Assembly (NCBI GenBank): GCA_963575745.1
Contig: CAUYUJ010003907.1
Coordinates: 7,501 to 35,000 of the forward strand
Origin: Prorocentrum cordatum
Taxonomy: Eukaryota; Sar; Dinophyceae; Prorocentrales; Prorocentraceae
Length of the DNA stretch: 27,500 nt
Direction of reading: 5' to 3'
Below the pieces are notes generated by a model that did no database searches, was not told the DNA's origin, and was given only the letters and a program-made list of their open reading frames with translations. This document shows positions 7,253 through 15,533 of this stretch, one piece after another. The position numbers and the translations under genes are program-made. Positions within the stretch are counted from its first letter, which is position 1; each line of letters begins with the position of its first letter.

Positions 7253-7446
7253 TCGGGCCGGGCAAAAGGGGGGGATAGCAAAGGGGGGGGGGAGAATCAG
7301 CTCACGTAGCTGATTTTCCCGGCGCCTCCCGGCGCTAGGAGGCGCCCATGTATCGAGGAATGGGCCCCGCGGCGGGGCTGAAACCAGCTGCATGCAGCAG
7401 ATTTCGTACCCCCCCTTTCCCTATCCCCCCTTTTGGTTCGGCCCGA
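7253..7446. mobile_element. TCGGGCC-family TIR element with 5-bp duplication, copy 1
   Basis: The left arm TCGGGCCGGGCAAAAGGGGG, with ATAGCAAAGGGGGG inside, is inverted at the right (CCCCCCTTTCCCTATCCCC, TTTTGGTTCGGCCCGA). It is flanked by TCCTT at 7248-7252 and 7447-7451, an exact 5-bp target duplication. The centre folds into AATCAGCT/AGCTGATT and GGCGCCTCC/GGAGGCGCC hairpins. A second full copy is at 23074-23269. Confidence 0.85.
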
Positions 7447-7596
7447 TCCTTGGTCTCCTTTTCGTTCCCCCTCCTTCTCATCGTTGAATCTCCTTTTGGA
7501 GGCTTTTGGTATCACGGAGCCCTCGAGCAGTACGCTCGGAAACCTCTTGGGAGCCTCACAACCCTCCCGAACACCTCAGAGCTGAAGGGGCCCTGG
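7301..7596 (+). repeat. 296-bp tandem duplication, unit 1
   Basis: It runs from CTCACGTAGCTGATTTTCCC, in the middle of the TIR element, through its right end and about 150 bp of flank to CTGAAGGGGCCCTGG. The next unit repeats it with only two substitutions and one extra A, so the duplication is recent. Confidence 0.95.
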
Positions 7597-7893
7597 CTCA
7601 CGTAGCTGATTTTCCCGGCGCCTCCCGGCGCTAGGAGGCGCCCATGTATCGAGGTATTGGCCCCGCGGCGGGGCTGAAACCAGCTGCATGCAGCAGATTT
7701 CGTAACCCCCCCTTTCCCTATCCCCCCTTTTGGTTCGGCCCGATCCTTGGTCTCCTTTTCGTTCCCCCTCCTTCTCATCGTTGAATCTCCTTTTGGAGGC
7801 TTTTGGTATCACGGAGCCCTCGAGCAGTACGCTCGGAAACCTCTTGGGAGCCTCACAACCCTCCCGAACACCTCAGAGCTGAAGGGGCCCTGG
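7597..7893 (+). repeat. 296-bp tandem duplication, unit 2
   Basis: Same sequence as 7301-7596, except GAGGTATTGGCC for GAGGAATGGGCC and one extra A after TTTCGTA. It therefore carries a left-truncated copy of the TCGGGCC element (to 7743). The unit ends where the CAGGGACAC repeat begins. Confidence 0.95.
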
Positions 7894-8043
7894 GACACTC
7901 AGATAAATCCACACAAATAGCAGGATTCCCCACATGTTCTGATATTTTCCAGGTCTTTGTCTTCCCCCCCCCACTTCCCATATGTTCCCATCTTTTCTGG
8001 GGAATCGAGGATGGATTGTGTCTGTGCGTTTTTGTCCCTCCTG
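7889..8043 (+). repeat. Dispersed repeat (CAGGATTCCCC...CCCCCCACTTCCC), copy 1
   Basis: It contains CACACAAATAGCAGGATTCC, GTCTTCCCCCCCC, CACTTCCCATATGTTCC and GATTGTGTCTGTGCG. It shares this order with 11560-11735 and 22055-22391. The ends (GGGACACTCAGATAAATCC and the inverse of GTTTTTGTCCCTCCTG) are loosely inverted, so it may be an old TIR element. Confidence 0.7.
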
Positions 8044-8107
8044 AATCAAGGGGACGTAAGACCTGGGTACAGGGGACTCGGAAATCCCCGACGAGGTCGT
8101 CAAAACA

Positions 8108-8385
8108 ATGACGAGGCCGAGCCTGCATTTTGACGAGGCCTCCCGCTGCAGACATCCCACGACACTCCTCCTCGTCAAAATCCGAGGCGCGGTCGTCAAA
8201 AAACGATGGCGAACCCGAGTCCTGGCAAACCCGGGTCTTACGCTCCCCCGAAAGAGCACCCCCTGCACCACGAGGGTCTGCGGCTCCGGGGCTGCCGGCA
8301 CCGGCCCTTGGGGCCTCTCCCCGATCCCTGCAGAGCGCGCCCCGCCCGCACCTCCGCGCCCTTCCCGGGAGTCCAAGATGAAGGA
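8108..8385. other. GC-rich spacer, no supported gene
   Basis: It contains a direct word pair (CAAAATCCGAGGC / CATTTTGACGAGGCC). All plus frames are partly open before the microsatellite. None shows a convincing start, splice border or family motif. Confidence 0.4.
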
Positions 8386-8389
8386 GCCC

Positions 8390-8481
8390 AGGGACACACA
8401 CACACACACGCACTCACACACACACTCACACTCACACTCACACTCACACTCACACTCACACTCACACTTACACTCTCACAC

Positions 8482-8564
<83 letters not shown>

Positions 8565-8985
8565 CACACACAGACAGACACACACACAGACAGACACACA
8601 CACACAGACACACACAGACACACACAGAGACACAGAGACACAGAGACACAGAGACACAGAGACACAAAGACACAGAGACACAGAGACACAGAGACACAGA
8701 GACACAGAGACACAGAGACACACAGGCACACAGGCACAGAGACACAGAGACACAGAGACACAGAGACACAGAGACACAGAGACACAGAGACACAGAGACA
8801 CAGAGACACAGAGACACAGAGACACAGAGACACAGAGACACAGAGACACAGAGACACAGAGACACAGAGACACAGAGACACAGAGACACAGAGACACAGA
8901 GACACAGAGACACAGAGACACAGACACACACACACACAGACACAGACACAGACACAGACACAGACACACACACACACACACCGAC
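8390..8985 (+). repeat. Compound microsatellite CACACT - GACA - GAGACACA - GACACA
   Basis: ACACTC units (8405-8465) pass into GACA tetranucleotides (8483-8565), then mixed CACACAGACA, then about 300 bp of GAGACACA octamers (8625-8925), then GACACA and CACACA. All frames are open on both strands as dipeptide or tetrapeptide repeats. No real gene. Confidence 0.97.
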
Positions 8986-9084
8986 CCCTTGTGGGTCTCT
9001 AGGCGAGTGAGATGATCCCCCCCCCGTGATCCCCCCCCAGGGACCCCAAACCGGCAATTTTACCCTCACCCAATTGGCCGCCCC

Positions 9085-9300
9085 CGACCCCGGACTGAAC
9101 GCGCCACGGGGAGCGGAGGGCCCCGAAACGGGCCAGGAAGGCACCACAACGCTCCCCAGACGGCCCCAGAGGGCCACGAGCCGCCGAAATATCGCTCCTT
9201 AACGCCCACGATGGCCTCCATACGGCCTCCGAAGCTGCTAGGACGCCCCCAAAGGCTCCCAAGAGAAGTCCCGAGAGGGCCCCAAGAAACAACAATCGCC
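9085..9300 (+). repeat. Degenerate CCCAAGANGCCCC satellite, block 3
   Basis: Words such as CCCCAGACGGCCCCAGAGGG and GATGGCCTCCATACGGCC match the 5.7-6.5 kb block in motif and orientation. 9301-9440 is an AT-richer spacer ending in short GCAATC repeats. Confidence 0.6.
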
Positions 9301-9439
9301 TCATTCCCTTTGAACTTATCCCGGTAAAGCAACCTAACAGCGATGTGTATAAGCATATCTGGAAGCATTCCCCTTAAGATTCAGGTGAGAATCCAGTTGT
9401 AGAGTTCTGCTGTTCTCGCAATCGCAATCGCATACGCAA

Positions 9440-9712
9440 TGACAGTCGCAGTGGCCACGGCCTTAGGATCCAATGGTATCCTAAGGATTCCTAGGGGTTC
9501 CTAAAGCATCCTTAGGCATCCGTAGGAATCCATAGGAATCCTTAGGATTCCTTAGCATCCTTAGAAACCTTAGGAATCCATCGGGGTTCCTTCGCATCCT
9601 TAGGAATCCTAAGGATTCCAAAGAATCCTAAGGATTCCTGAGGATGCTTAACTATGACTGCGGATTCCTAAGGATGCCCAGGGATTCCTAAGTATTCCTA
9701 TGGATTCCTACG
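9440..9712 (+). repeat. CCTTAGGATTCC degenerate satellite
   Basis: About 270 bp of 10-13 bp steps built on TCCTTAGGAATCC and its inverse GGATTCCTAAGG. Because the unit is close to a palindrome, both orientations alternate and the strand could form many small hairpins. Confidence 0.9.
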
Positions 9713-10553
9713 GATGCCTCAGCCTGCCTCAGTTTCAGCCTCAGCCTCAGCCTGCCTCGGCTTGCTTCAGCCTCAGCCTCAGCCTGCCTCGGCCTCAGCC
9801 TCAGCCTGCCTCAGCCTCAGCCTCAGCCTGCCTCGGCCTCAGCTTGCGTCAGCCTCAGCCTCAGCCTGCCTCAGCCTCAGCCTGCCTCAGCCTCAGCCTC
9901 CATCCTGCCTCGGCTTGCCTCAGCCTCAGCCTCAGCCTGCCTCGGCCTGCCTCGGCCTCAGCCTGCCTCGGCCTCAGCCTGCCTCAGCCTCCCTCAGCCT
10001 CAGCCTCCCCTGCCTCAGCAGCCTGCAGCCTCAGCCTCAGCCTGCCTCGGCCTGCCTCGGCCTCAGCCTCAGCCTCAGCCTCAGCCTCAGCCTCAGCCTC
10101 AGCCTGCCTCAGCCCCAGCCTGCATCAGTCTCAGCCTCAGCCTGTCTCAGCCGCAGCTTGCTCAGCCTCAGCCACAGCCTCAGCCTCAGCCTGCCACAGC
10201 TTCAGCCTCAGCCTCAGCCTGCCTCGGCTTGCTTCAGCCTCAGCCTCAGCCTGCCTCGGCCTCAGCTTCAGCCTCAGCCTGCCTCGGCCTCAGCGTCAGC
10301 CTCTCAGCCTCAGCATGCATCAGCCTCAGCCTCAGCCTCAGCCTGCCTCAGCCTCAGCCTCAGCCTGCCTCGGCCTCAGCCTGCCTCAGCCTCAGCCTTA
10401 GCCTGCCTCGGCCTCAGCCTGCGTCAGCCTCAGCCTCAGCTTGCCTCAGCCTCAGCCTGCCTCAGCCTCAGCCTCAGCCTCGCCTCGGCGTGCTTCAGCC
10501 TCAGCCTCAGCCTGCCTCGGCCTCAGCCTGCCTCGGCCTCAGCCTGCCTCAGC
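9713..10553 (+). repeat. (CAGCCT)n array with CTGCCTCGGC variants
   Basis: About 840 bp of CAGCCTCAGCCT hexamers interspersed with CTGCCTCGGCCT and CTGCCTCAG. The plus frames are open as Ser/Ala/Cys/Leu or Gln/Pro repeats. No gene is inferred. Confidence 0.97.
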
Positions 10554-10925
10554 TCGGGCATTCAAAATATAGCCCAGGACTGCTGTTCTGGGAACACGAA
10601 GATCACGAAGTGGCCCACAGTTGGCTCCGGGCATTCAAAATGTGAATGCCTGGGAATGGTGTTCTGGGAACACGAACAACACGAAGTGGCCTATAGTTGG
10701 CTCCGGGCACTCAAAATGTGGCCTGGGAATGGTGTTCTGGGAACACGAACAACACGAAGTGGCCTACAGGTGGCTCCGGGCACTCAAAATGTGGCCTGGG
10801 AATGGTGTTCTGGGAGCACGAACAACACGAAGTGGCCTACAGTTGGCTCCGAGCATTCAAAATGTGGCCTGGGAATGGTGTTCTGTTGGCTCCGGACAGT
10901 CAGAATTGCCTGGGATAGTGTTCTG
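10554..10925 (+). repeat. 73-bp minisatellite (TTGGCTCCGGGCA...)
   Basis: Unit: TTGGCTCCGGGCACTCAAAA, TGTGGCCTGGGAATGG, TGTTCTGGGAACACGAAC, AACACGAAGTGGCCTACAG. Starts lie at about 10621, 10697, 10770, 10843 and 10886, with a degenerate copy before and a degraded one after. 73 is not divisible by three, so each unit is read in a new frame, arguing against coding. Confidence 0.95.
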
Positions 10926-11089
10926 GGCCCCCGGATCCCCCGGATTCCCCCGGCATCCGCCCAGACCCCCCTGGGGAGTCAAGATGCTCTCTTTTTGACC
11001 CCACTAGAAACCTATCAGTCTTCGCTGTCAGGTAAAAACACATGTTTCGAATGCTCGCCTTCTCGGCTTTCACAACGTCCAAGACGAGC
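10926..11089. other. Spacer with CCCCCGGAT repeats, no gene
   Basis: Short direct repeats (CCCCCGGATCC, CCCCCGGATTCC, CCCCCGGCATCC) are followed by unique DNA. No supported feature. Confidence 0.5.
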
Positions 11090-11430
11090 AAAGGAACCTT
11101 GAATATCGCCCCCGGACGGCCGAAGGGGCCCCCAGAGGGGTCGAAGTGGGTTCAAAAACAGCCCACGAAACCCCCAAGACAGCCCAAGAGGGCCCCCAGA
11201 CGGCTCCCAGAGGGAGTCCAGAGGGCACCTTTCAAGCCTTCGGCCCAAAGACGCCCCCAGCCTGCTCCAAGGACACCCCAAGAGGCCCTGAGGGACGCCC
11301 AAGAAAACCCCAAAGGCCTCCAAGAAGCCCCCAGGAAGCCCCCCAAAGGCCCCCAAACTTGGCCCAATATGCCTCGAGGCGGTCGGATATGGCCTGCAGA
11401 CAGGCCAAGAGGCCACTAAAAGGCCGCAAA
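11090..11430 (+). repeat. Degenerate CCCAAGANGCCCC satellite, block 4
   Basis: Words such as CCCCCAAGACAGCCCAAGAG, CCTCCAAGAAGCCCCCAGG and CCCCCAAAGGCCCCC, in the same orientation as the other three blocks. Open frames on both strands are repeat translations. Confidence 0.7.
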
Positions 11431-11559
11431 AGAGCACCAAGAGGTACGATCACAGCAACGAAGCAACAGGAACGATGTCGAGCGCCGTGTCATGATTCGG
11501 ACAAGCCTCGTGAAATGCAGTCCTGGAGGCGCAATAGTTTATAGAGGGGTCGGCGGATG

Positions 11560-11735
11560 TGGCGTAAGCCTAAATAATAAATACACACGAATCCCAGGAT
11601 TCCCCTATATTTTCCCATGCTTGATCGGTTTTCGTCTTTCCCCCCACCTCCCATATATCTGTTGGAATCGACGATCTTAGATCCCTTTTCTTGGAATCGA
11701 CGGTTTTTGTGTCTGTGTGTTTGTTCCCTCCTTAC
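11560..11735 (+). repeat. Dispersed repeat (CAGGATTCCCC...CCCCCCACCTCCC), copy 2
   Basis: It shares CACACGAATCCCAGGATTCC, GTCTTTCCCCCCAC, GGAATCGACG and TTGTGTCTGTGTG with copies 1 and 3. Its CCCCTATATTTTCCCAT segment is the unoccupied form of the TA site that carries a nested element in copy 3. Confidence 0.7.
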
Positions 11736-11866
11736 ATGACCCGGGGCAGCCAAAACCACGGCGCCTTGGCCACGGTGATCGTCTTGCCGCTCTCGTCTAC
11801 GCCGGCCTCGGTCTGTCCGCCCTCCTCACCGACGACGGCCAGCCTTCTGGCCCACGGTATAGCCAC
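11732..11866 (-). CDS. Candidate terminal exon, unknown protein
   Basis: Reading the minus strand, AVVGEEGGQTEAGVDESGKT and ITVAKAPWFWLPRVM end at a TAA (11734-11732). About 30 of 34 codons from GTC GTC onward end in G or C, and the mix of Gly, Glu, Thr and aromatic residues is unlike nearby repeats. Upstream in frame is a hydrophobic stretch, PLVISLSIVAIPWARRL, preceded by TTTTTAGCAG, a possible acceptor. The 3' end coincides with the border of a dispersed repeat. No family is recognised. It may be a real exon or a decayed one. Confidence 0.4.
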   Translation of the reverse strand: MAIPWARRLAVVGEEGGQTEAGVDESGKTITVAKAPWFWLPRVM

Positions 11867-11989
11867 AATGGAAAGCGAGATTACCAAAGGCGCGGCTGCT
11901 AAAAATGAGCCCGGAAACGCGCCCAAAACAGAACGGTTGAGGATATTCCAACATGAAACAAAAACTCAACCATTCCCGGAAGGGGGTCC

Positions 11990-12335
11990 CTTTCTCTCCC
12001 TCCCTCTCTCTCCCTCCTCCCTCCCTCTCTCTCTTCTCTCTCTCCCTCTCTCTCTCCCCTTCTCTCCGCCTCTCCTCCTCTCCCTCCCTCGCTCTCCCTC
12101 CCTCCTCCTCTCCCTCTCGCTCTCTCCCTCGCTCTCCTTCTCGCTCTCCTTCTCTCCCCTCTCTCTCCCTCTCTCCCTCTCTCCCTCTCTCCTCTCTCCC
12201 TCTCTCTCTCTCTCTCCCTCTCTCGCTCTCCCTTTCACTCCCTCTCTCTCCCTCTCTCTCTCCCTCTCTCTCTCTCGCTCTCGTCTGCATCTCTGCCGCT
12301 CTCCTTCTCTCTCTCTCCATCTCGCTCTTGCGCGG
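11990..12335 (+). repeat. (CTCTCC)n pyrimidine tract
   Basis: About 345 bp of CTCTCCCTC, mostly C and T on the plus strand. Translations are Ser/Pro/Leu on plus and Arg/Glu on minus. No gene. Confidence 0.95.
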
Positions 12336-12360
12336 GATCGTTCGGGGGGCTGGATCAGGA

Positions 12361-12412
12361 GGGTGGGGAACACACAGCTGGAATCAGCGATGCACCGCCG
12401 ATAGATACGTAG
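12361..12412 (+). repeat. Remnant of a CATCGG-family element
   Basis: GTGGGGAACACACAGCTGG and CAGCGATGCACCGCCGAT resemble the 63-120 segment (GTGGGGAACACACGGTCTCC, then CATCGGCGATGC). Arms are missing. Confidence 0.4.
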
Positions 12413-12582
12413 GCGATCGACAATCGACAGGAGATCTACTCGTTATTGGGCAGGGTGGGCTACTGAACCTCTATCGGTGATGAATGGGTGATTAAATGTC
12501 GATGCATGCCGCACTGAGCCCGTACCCCTAACATTGCCCTGACCTTTCTCTCCCTCTCCCTCTCTCTCACGCGCACACTTAC

Positions 12583-12633
12583 CATCCACTGTGCCAACAA
12601 TGCGGGCGTGGATCCACTGCAGAAAGTTGTGAC
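12583..12633 (-). CDS. Candidate 51-nt internal exon
   Basis: On the minus strand the segment is bounded by CTGCAG upstream and a perfect donor, ATG|GTAAGT, downstream. It encodes HNFLQWIHARIVGTVD in one frame, with a plausible mix of aromatic and aliphatic residues. The same palindromic CTGCAG is also the putative acceptor of a plus-strand candidate, so at most one of the two is likely real. Family unknown. Confidence 0.25.
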
Positions 12634-12690
12634 CTGCAGTACGGCGAGGCCGTGGACGCCGCGTTCTTTCGCGACGCGTGCATGGGGTGA
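12623..12690 (+). CDS. Candidate short terminal exon
   Basis: After a CTCTCC polypyrimidine stretch and CACTGCAG, one frame reads SCDLQYGEAVDAAFFRDACM, then Gly and TGA (12688-12690). Nearly all codons from TAC onward end in G or C. It overlaps the minus-strand candidate at 12583-12633. No family is recognised. Confidence 0.22.
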
Positions 12691-13002
12691 CAGGGCACGA
12701 TCGCCCACGGCGGGGGGGGCGCCGTGAGGAGGCAAGTGCAGGCCACGGCACCGACGCTGCGCAAGGGCCGGCCATCACCCTGCCGGGCTGCGCGAGAGCC
12801 AGTGCGGCGCCCTCCTCCTGGGGAGGGAGGAGGGGGCGACAGAACGCGCCGACACAGACCCCTTTCCGCGCGCCAGGGACGGCGCCGCGGGCGCAGTGCC
12901 GCCCAAGGATGCGGGTCGAGAAACCGCCCGCGGGCGCCCAGATGTTTGCGCCTGCGCGCCGTTCTGTCCTCGGTCCCCCTTTACTCACCCCTCCCGGCGC
13001 AG
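12691..13002. other. GC-rich stretch, no supported gene
   Basis: Several frames are open because of high GC, but none has a convincing start, splice border or family motif. Runs of G near 12710 and 12828 are the only obvious features. Confidence 0.4.
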
Positions 13003-13157
13003 GTCGGGCATGTCCTCCTACAGGCGGATTTTGGGAGAAGACCGGAAAAAAGTCAACGACGATTCAAAAAGATTGTAAGTTGGCCGGAACAGAGTCCCAA
13101 GACTAGTTTTTGACTATTTTTGAATATTCCTCCTGCAGAGGGACATGCCCGACTTAA
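13003..13157. mobile_element. GTCGGGC-family TIR element, copy 2, diverged
   Basis: GTCGGGCATGTCCTCCTACA at the left and CTGCAGAGGGACATGCCCGA, then CTTAA, at the right. The inner arms have decayed (GGATTTTGGGAGAAG for GGATTTTCGACGAAA). 155 bp, the shortest copy. Confidence 0.75.
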
Positions 13158-13288
13158 CCCTCGGCTCTGTGTCGGCGTGTCCTTTTGCCAATCAAGCTTA
13201 TGCTAGCATGGTGGATCAGGGATCCGTGGATCTGGCGCGTTGGCGCCACATGCATTGGCCGGGGAAGGCACACACACACATGGTGCTG

Positions 13289-13432
13289 AAGCAGCATCAG
13301 TGGTGCACACGGGCGACGTGGTGTGCTCAGGCAGCGTGGTGCACACTGGCGCCGTGGTGCACACGGCTGCTGTGGTGTACACAGGCACTGTGGGGTAAAC
13401 GGCGGTGGTGCACGCATACTCGGTTGCTGCTG
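13289..13432 (+). repeat. 18-bp minisatellite (GTGGTGCACACGGGCGAC)
   Basis: About seven units: GTGGTGCACACGGGCGAC, GTGGTGTGCTCAGGCAGC, GTGGTGCACACTGGCGCC, GTGGTGCACACGGCTGCT, GTGGTGTACACAGGCACT and partial ones. Eighteen is a multiple of three, so one frame gives a six-residue repeat with Trp-Cys-Thr. A few similar units recur at 13640-13692. Confidence 0.85.
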
Positions 13433-13451
13433 CAGCTACAGTGGGGGCTCG

Positions 13452-13600
13452 GCAACAAGAAACCTCCGCAAGAAACCCAACCCTGAAATACGCGATTTGT
13501 TCAGTGAAAATCCACATGTGTCGATCGAGAATCGTCAGGATCTGAGTGGGAGCCCATCAAAATCCAAGAGCCCCAGGGCACCCTGGCAAAGTCCAACTGG
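13452..13600 (+). repeat. Dispersed repeat (AAGAAACCTCCGCAAGAAAC), copy 1
   Basis: AACAAGAAACCTCCGCAAGA, AACCCAACCCTGA and AGGGCACCCTGG occur in the same order at 15175-15290. Similarity is patchy. Confidence 0.55.
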
Positions 13601-13701
13601 TTTCTTGGCACGCGCTCCCGCTGTATGGGGTACAAAGGCTTTGTGGTGTATGTACGCAGCCGTTGCTGTGTATACGGGCGCTGTGGCGTAACCTCCAGAA
13701 C

Positions 13702-13822
13702 ATGAGGCCAATGCCGCCTGAATGGGCGAGGGAGCGCGCCGAATTGGGAACGGAACCTGCCGATGAACCACATGCTTTGGCCCATCTGTCTCTACAAACG
13801 ACCCCCGGGGCCGGTGGTTTAT
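13702..13822 (+). CDS. Coding-like fragment, unknown product
   Basis: One frame reads MRPMPPEWARERAELGTEPA, DEPHALAHLSLQTTPGAGGL and a TGA. The composition is protein-like and rich in Glu/Ala/Arg. A second frame overlapping its end continues in-frame through a 48-bp repeat at 13845-13925. No domain is known, and the start could be elsewhere. Confidence 0.27.
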
Positions 13823-13844
13823 GAAGGCGCCTCTTCGGAGGGCG

Positions 13845-13925
13845 GGGAAGGGGCCAATTTAGTAAGGCGGATTCACCTGACCGAAGCTAAGGGGGCCAGA
13901 TTATCAAGGCGCATTTCGTATCGCC
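13845..13925 (+). repeat. 48-bp direct repeat pair
   Basis: GGGGCCAATTTAGTAAGGCG and GGGGCCAGATTATCAAGGCG lie 48 bp apart. Sixteen codons separate them, so one frame reads GANLVRRIHL then GARLSRRISY. Confidence 0.6.
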
Positions 13926-14038
13926 ATGTACATGTATCATCCAACGCGTCACCATCACCGCGAATGCTGTGATATGTTATTTGTTTGTGCCAATCGCGGC
14001 AAACTGTTTATAGTTTACTTGTGATGCGACGCTAATTT

Positions 14039-14255
14039 GGAGTCCCGAAATGGTGCGGTGACGGACCGTGCGACCTCGTAATCCCCCAAGACCTCACCAC
14101 ACGGTCCGACACCACACGGTCTTGGGACCCTGGAGACCCCTGTCGCCAGAGACATCCTCGGCGGAGAACGACCGGAGTTCCAAAACCGTGCGGTGACTCC
14201 GGATCCCCACCGACTCACCGCACGGTGTGGTCACCACCCCGTTTGGGGGCCCCCG
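14039..14255 (+). mobile_element. GTGCGGTGA-family TIR element, copy 1 (AT-shifted)
   Basis: It starts GGAGTCCCGAAATGGTGCGG, ends ACACCGTGCGGTGAGTCGG in inverse orientation with CCACCCCGTTTGG outside. Inside are repeated ACCGTGCGGTGA and CCTCACCRCACGGTC motifs in both orientations. It is collinear with 22422-22640. Most differences are C-to-T or G-to-A here, many at CpG. No target duplication is convincing. Confidence 0.75.
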
Positions 14256-14399
14256 AGCTAAGCAGATCAACGCACGAACAGTTCAGGCATGCGCATGCAG
14301 ACGCGGACACGGCAGCATGCCCCCAATGCAAACACTTCTGACGCAAATTCGAATGTGGACACAGGGGACAGATGTCACGCTCAATTGCCAGTCCCTCGA

Positions 14400-14835
14400 G
14401 TAACCAAGTAGAGTGGGGTAGGAGCGGGGTGGAATAGGAGTGGTGTGGCGAGGGATAGGGGGAATGGGAACGATTGGGAAGGAGTTGGGAGAAGCGCGGA
14501 TGAATGCGGAGAATGGGAAAGGATTGGGTTTGAATGGGATGTGATGAGAAGGGAGGGGCGGAGAGTGGGGATGAGCACTTACGGAGGAGCGGGGGTGAAT
14601 GGGGGAACTGGGGAACCGAGTGTGGCAAAATGGGGGGGGAACGCGGAGGAGTGTTCCCCCCACACCCTTCTCAATACATATTTCCCATTCCTGCTCACTC
14701 CAATCATTCCGCTGCCTTTCACTCCGTCGCACCTCTCCCAGTCTTCCCCACCCCGTTCCATACAACTCCGATGCTCCCAATTCCTCCGCCCTCGTCCGCA
14801 CTTCTCCCCACTCCTCCCCGCTCGTTCTCGCCATT
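14400..14835. repeat. Purine tract switching to pyrimidine tract
   Basis: 14408-14660 is rich in GGGAATGGGA-type purine words. From about 14661 the same strand turns to CTTCCCCACTCCT-type words. The two halves are loosely inverted (GGAGTGTTCCCCCCACAC at the turn). Long frames on both strands are low complexity. Confidence 0.75.
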
Positions 14836-14948
14836 GCTGCCTTGAAATAATTGTTGTTGCCTTCGTACCCCTGGGGCCGCAACCGCAATCGCTACCATTG
14901 TAGATGGCGCCTGTACATCACCATCATTTTTACGATCATGGTTGTCGC

Positions 14949-15003
14949 CATGTTGATCACAAATGTTGTCGATATCGCGATCGACAATGTTCTGATCACC
15001 ATG
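14949..15003. repeat. 54-bp near-perfect hairpin
   Basis: CATGTTGATCACAAATGTTG and TCGAT, centre ATCGCG, then ATCGACAATGTTCTGATCAC and CATG. The arms match at about 21 of 25 positions. It sits in a region of ATCAC/GATCAT words. Confidence 0.8.
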
Positions 15004-15174
15004 CTGTCATCATCGCGCAACCGCCGCCCAATCATTTCCACCACCATAACTGGAAATCTTTGTTCTTCATGGAGGGGGGGGCCGGAATATTGAGGCGCCT
15101 CCCATGGATTGGGGGGCGGAAGTGGTAAGTAGCCGAAGCAGGGGGGGGCGGTTTTTAGAGGAGGTCGTCCATTA

Positions 15175-15290
15175 CAGTGGAGGCCTGTCCACAAGAAACC
15201 TTCCACAAGAAACCCAACCCTGAGACTCCATGGCAAAGCCAATCGAAACCCAAGAAACCCAGGGCACTCTGGAAGCAAGTAGGATGCTTC
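15175..15290 (+). repeat. Dispersed repeat (AAGAAACCTTCCACAAGAAA), copy 2
   Basis: It parallels 13452-13600: ACAAGAAACCTTCCACAAGA, AACCCAACCCTGAGA and AGGGCACTCTGG. Confidence 0.55.
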
Positions 15291-15324
15291 TGGGCATGGG
15301 TCTCCACCTTAGTGGGCCCTGGAA

Positions 15325-15515
15325 ACGACAGGGCCGTTTTTGTTGCCGGTTCCGTTTTGCCGTTGTTTTACCGGTTCCCACGCCGTTGTTTCACCGGTTC
15401 CGTCGCCGTTTTTGGACCGGTTCTGGCTCCGGTTCGAATCCTGGAGCCGTTTTTTTTGCAGTTTTTTGCATTTTTTTTTGCCGTTTCCATTTTGCGGCTC
15501 CCCGGGCCGTTTCCG
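15325..15515 (+). repeat. GCCGTTTTTGTACCGGTTCC degenerate satellite
   Basis: About eight imperfect units of 22-28 bp with GCCGTTTT and ACCGGTTCC cores, T-rich on the plus strand. Its end supplies a polypyrimidine stretch ahead of a candidate exon at 15534. Confidence 0.8.
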
Positions 15516-15533
15516 AGGCCCACAAAAGCGCAG

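Noticed and set aside
8108-9010. Long open frames of 250-300 codons on both strands
   Set aside because: They are translations of GACA and GAGACACA microsatellites, open in every frame.
9700-11102. A 460-codon plus-strand frame
   Set aside because: It consists of CAGCCT hexamers and a 73-bp unit that changes frame at every repeat, so it cannot encode a conserved repeat protein.
11740-11760. GTGGTTTTGGCTGCC on the minus strand as a dinoflagellate spliced-leader-like sequence
   Set aside because: Only part of the motif agrees, there is no GT donor at the right place, and the segment lies in a coding-like frame.
15425-15445. B-box-like GGTTCGAATCC suggesting a tRNA gene
   Set aside because: The T-stem pairs imperfectly and no A box, anticodon arm or acceptor stem is present upstream. 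It is one unit variant of the ACCGGTTCC satellite.
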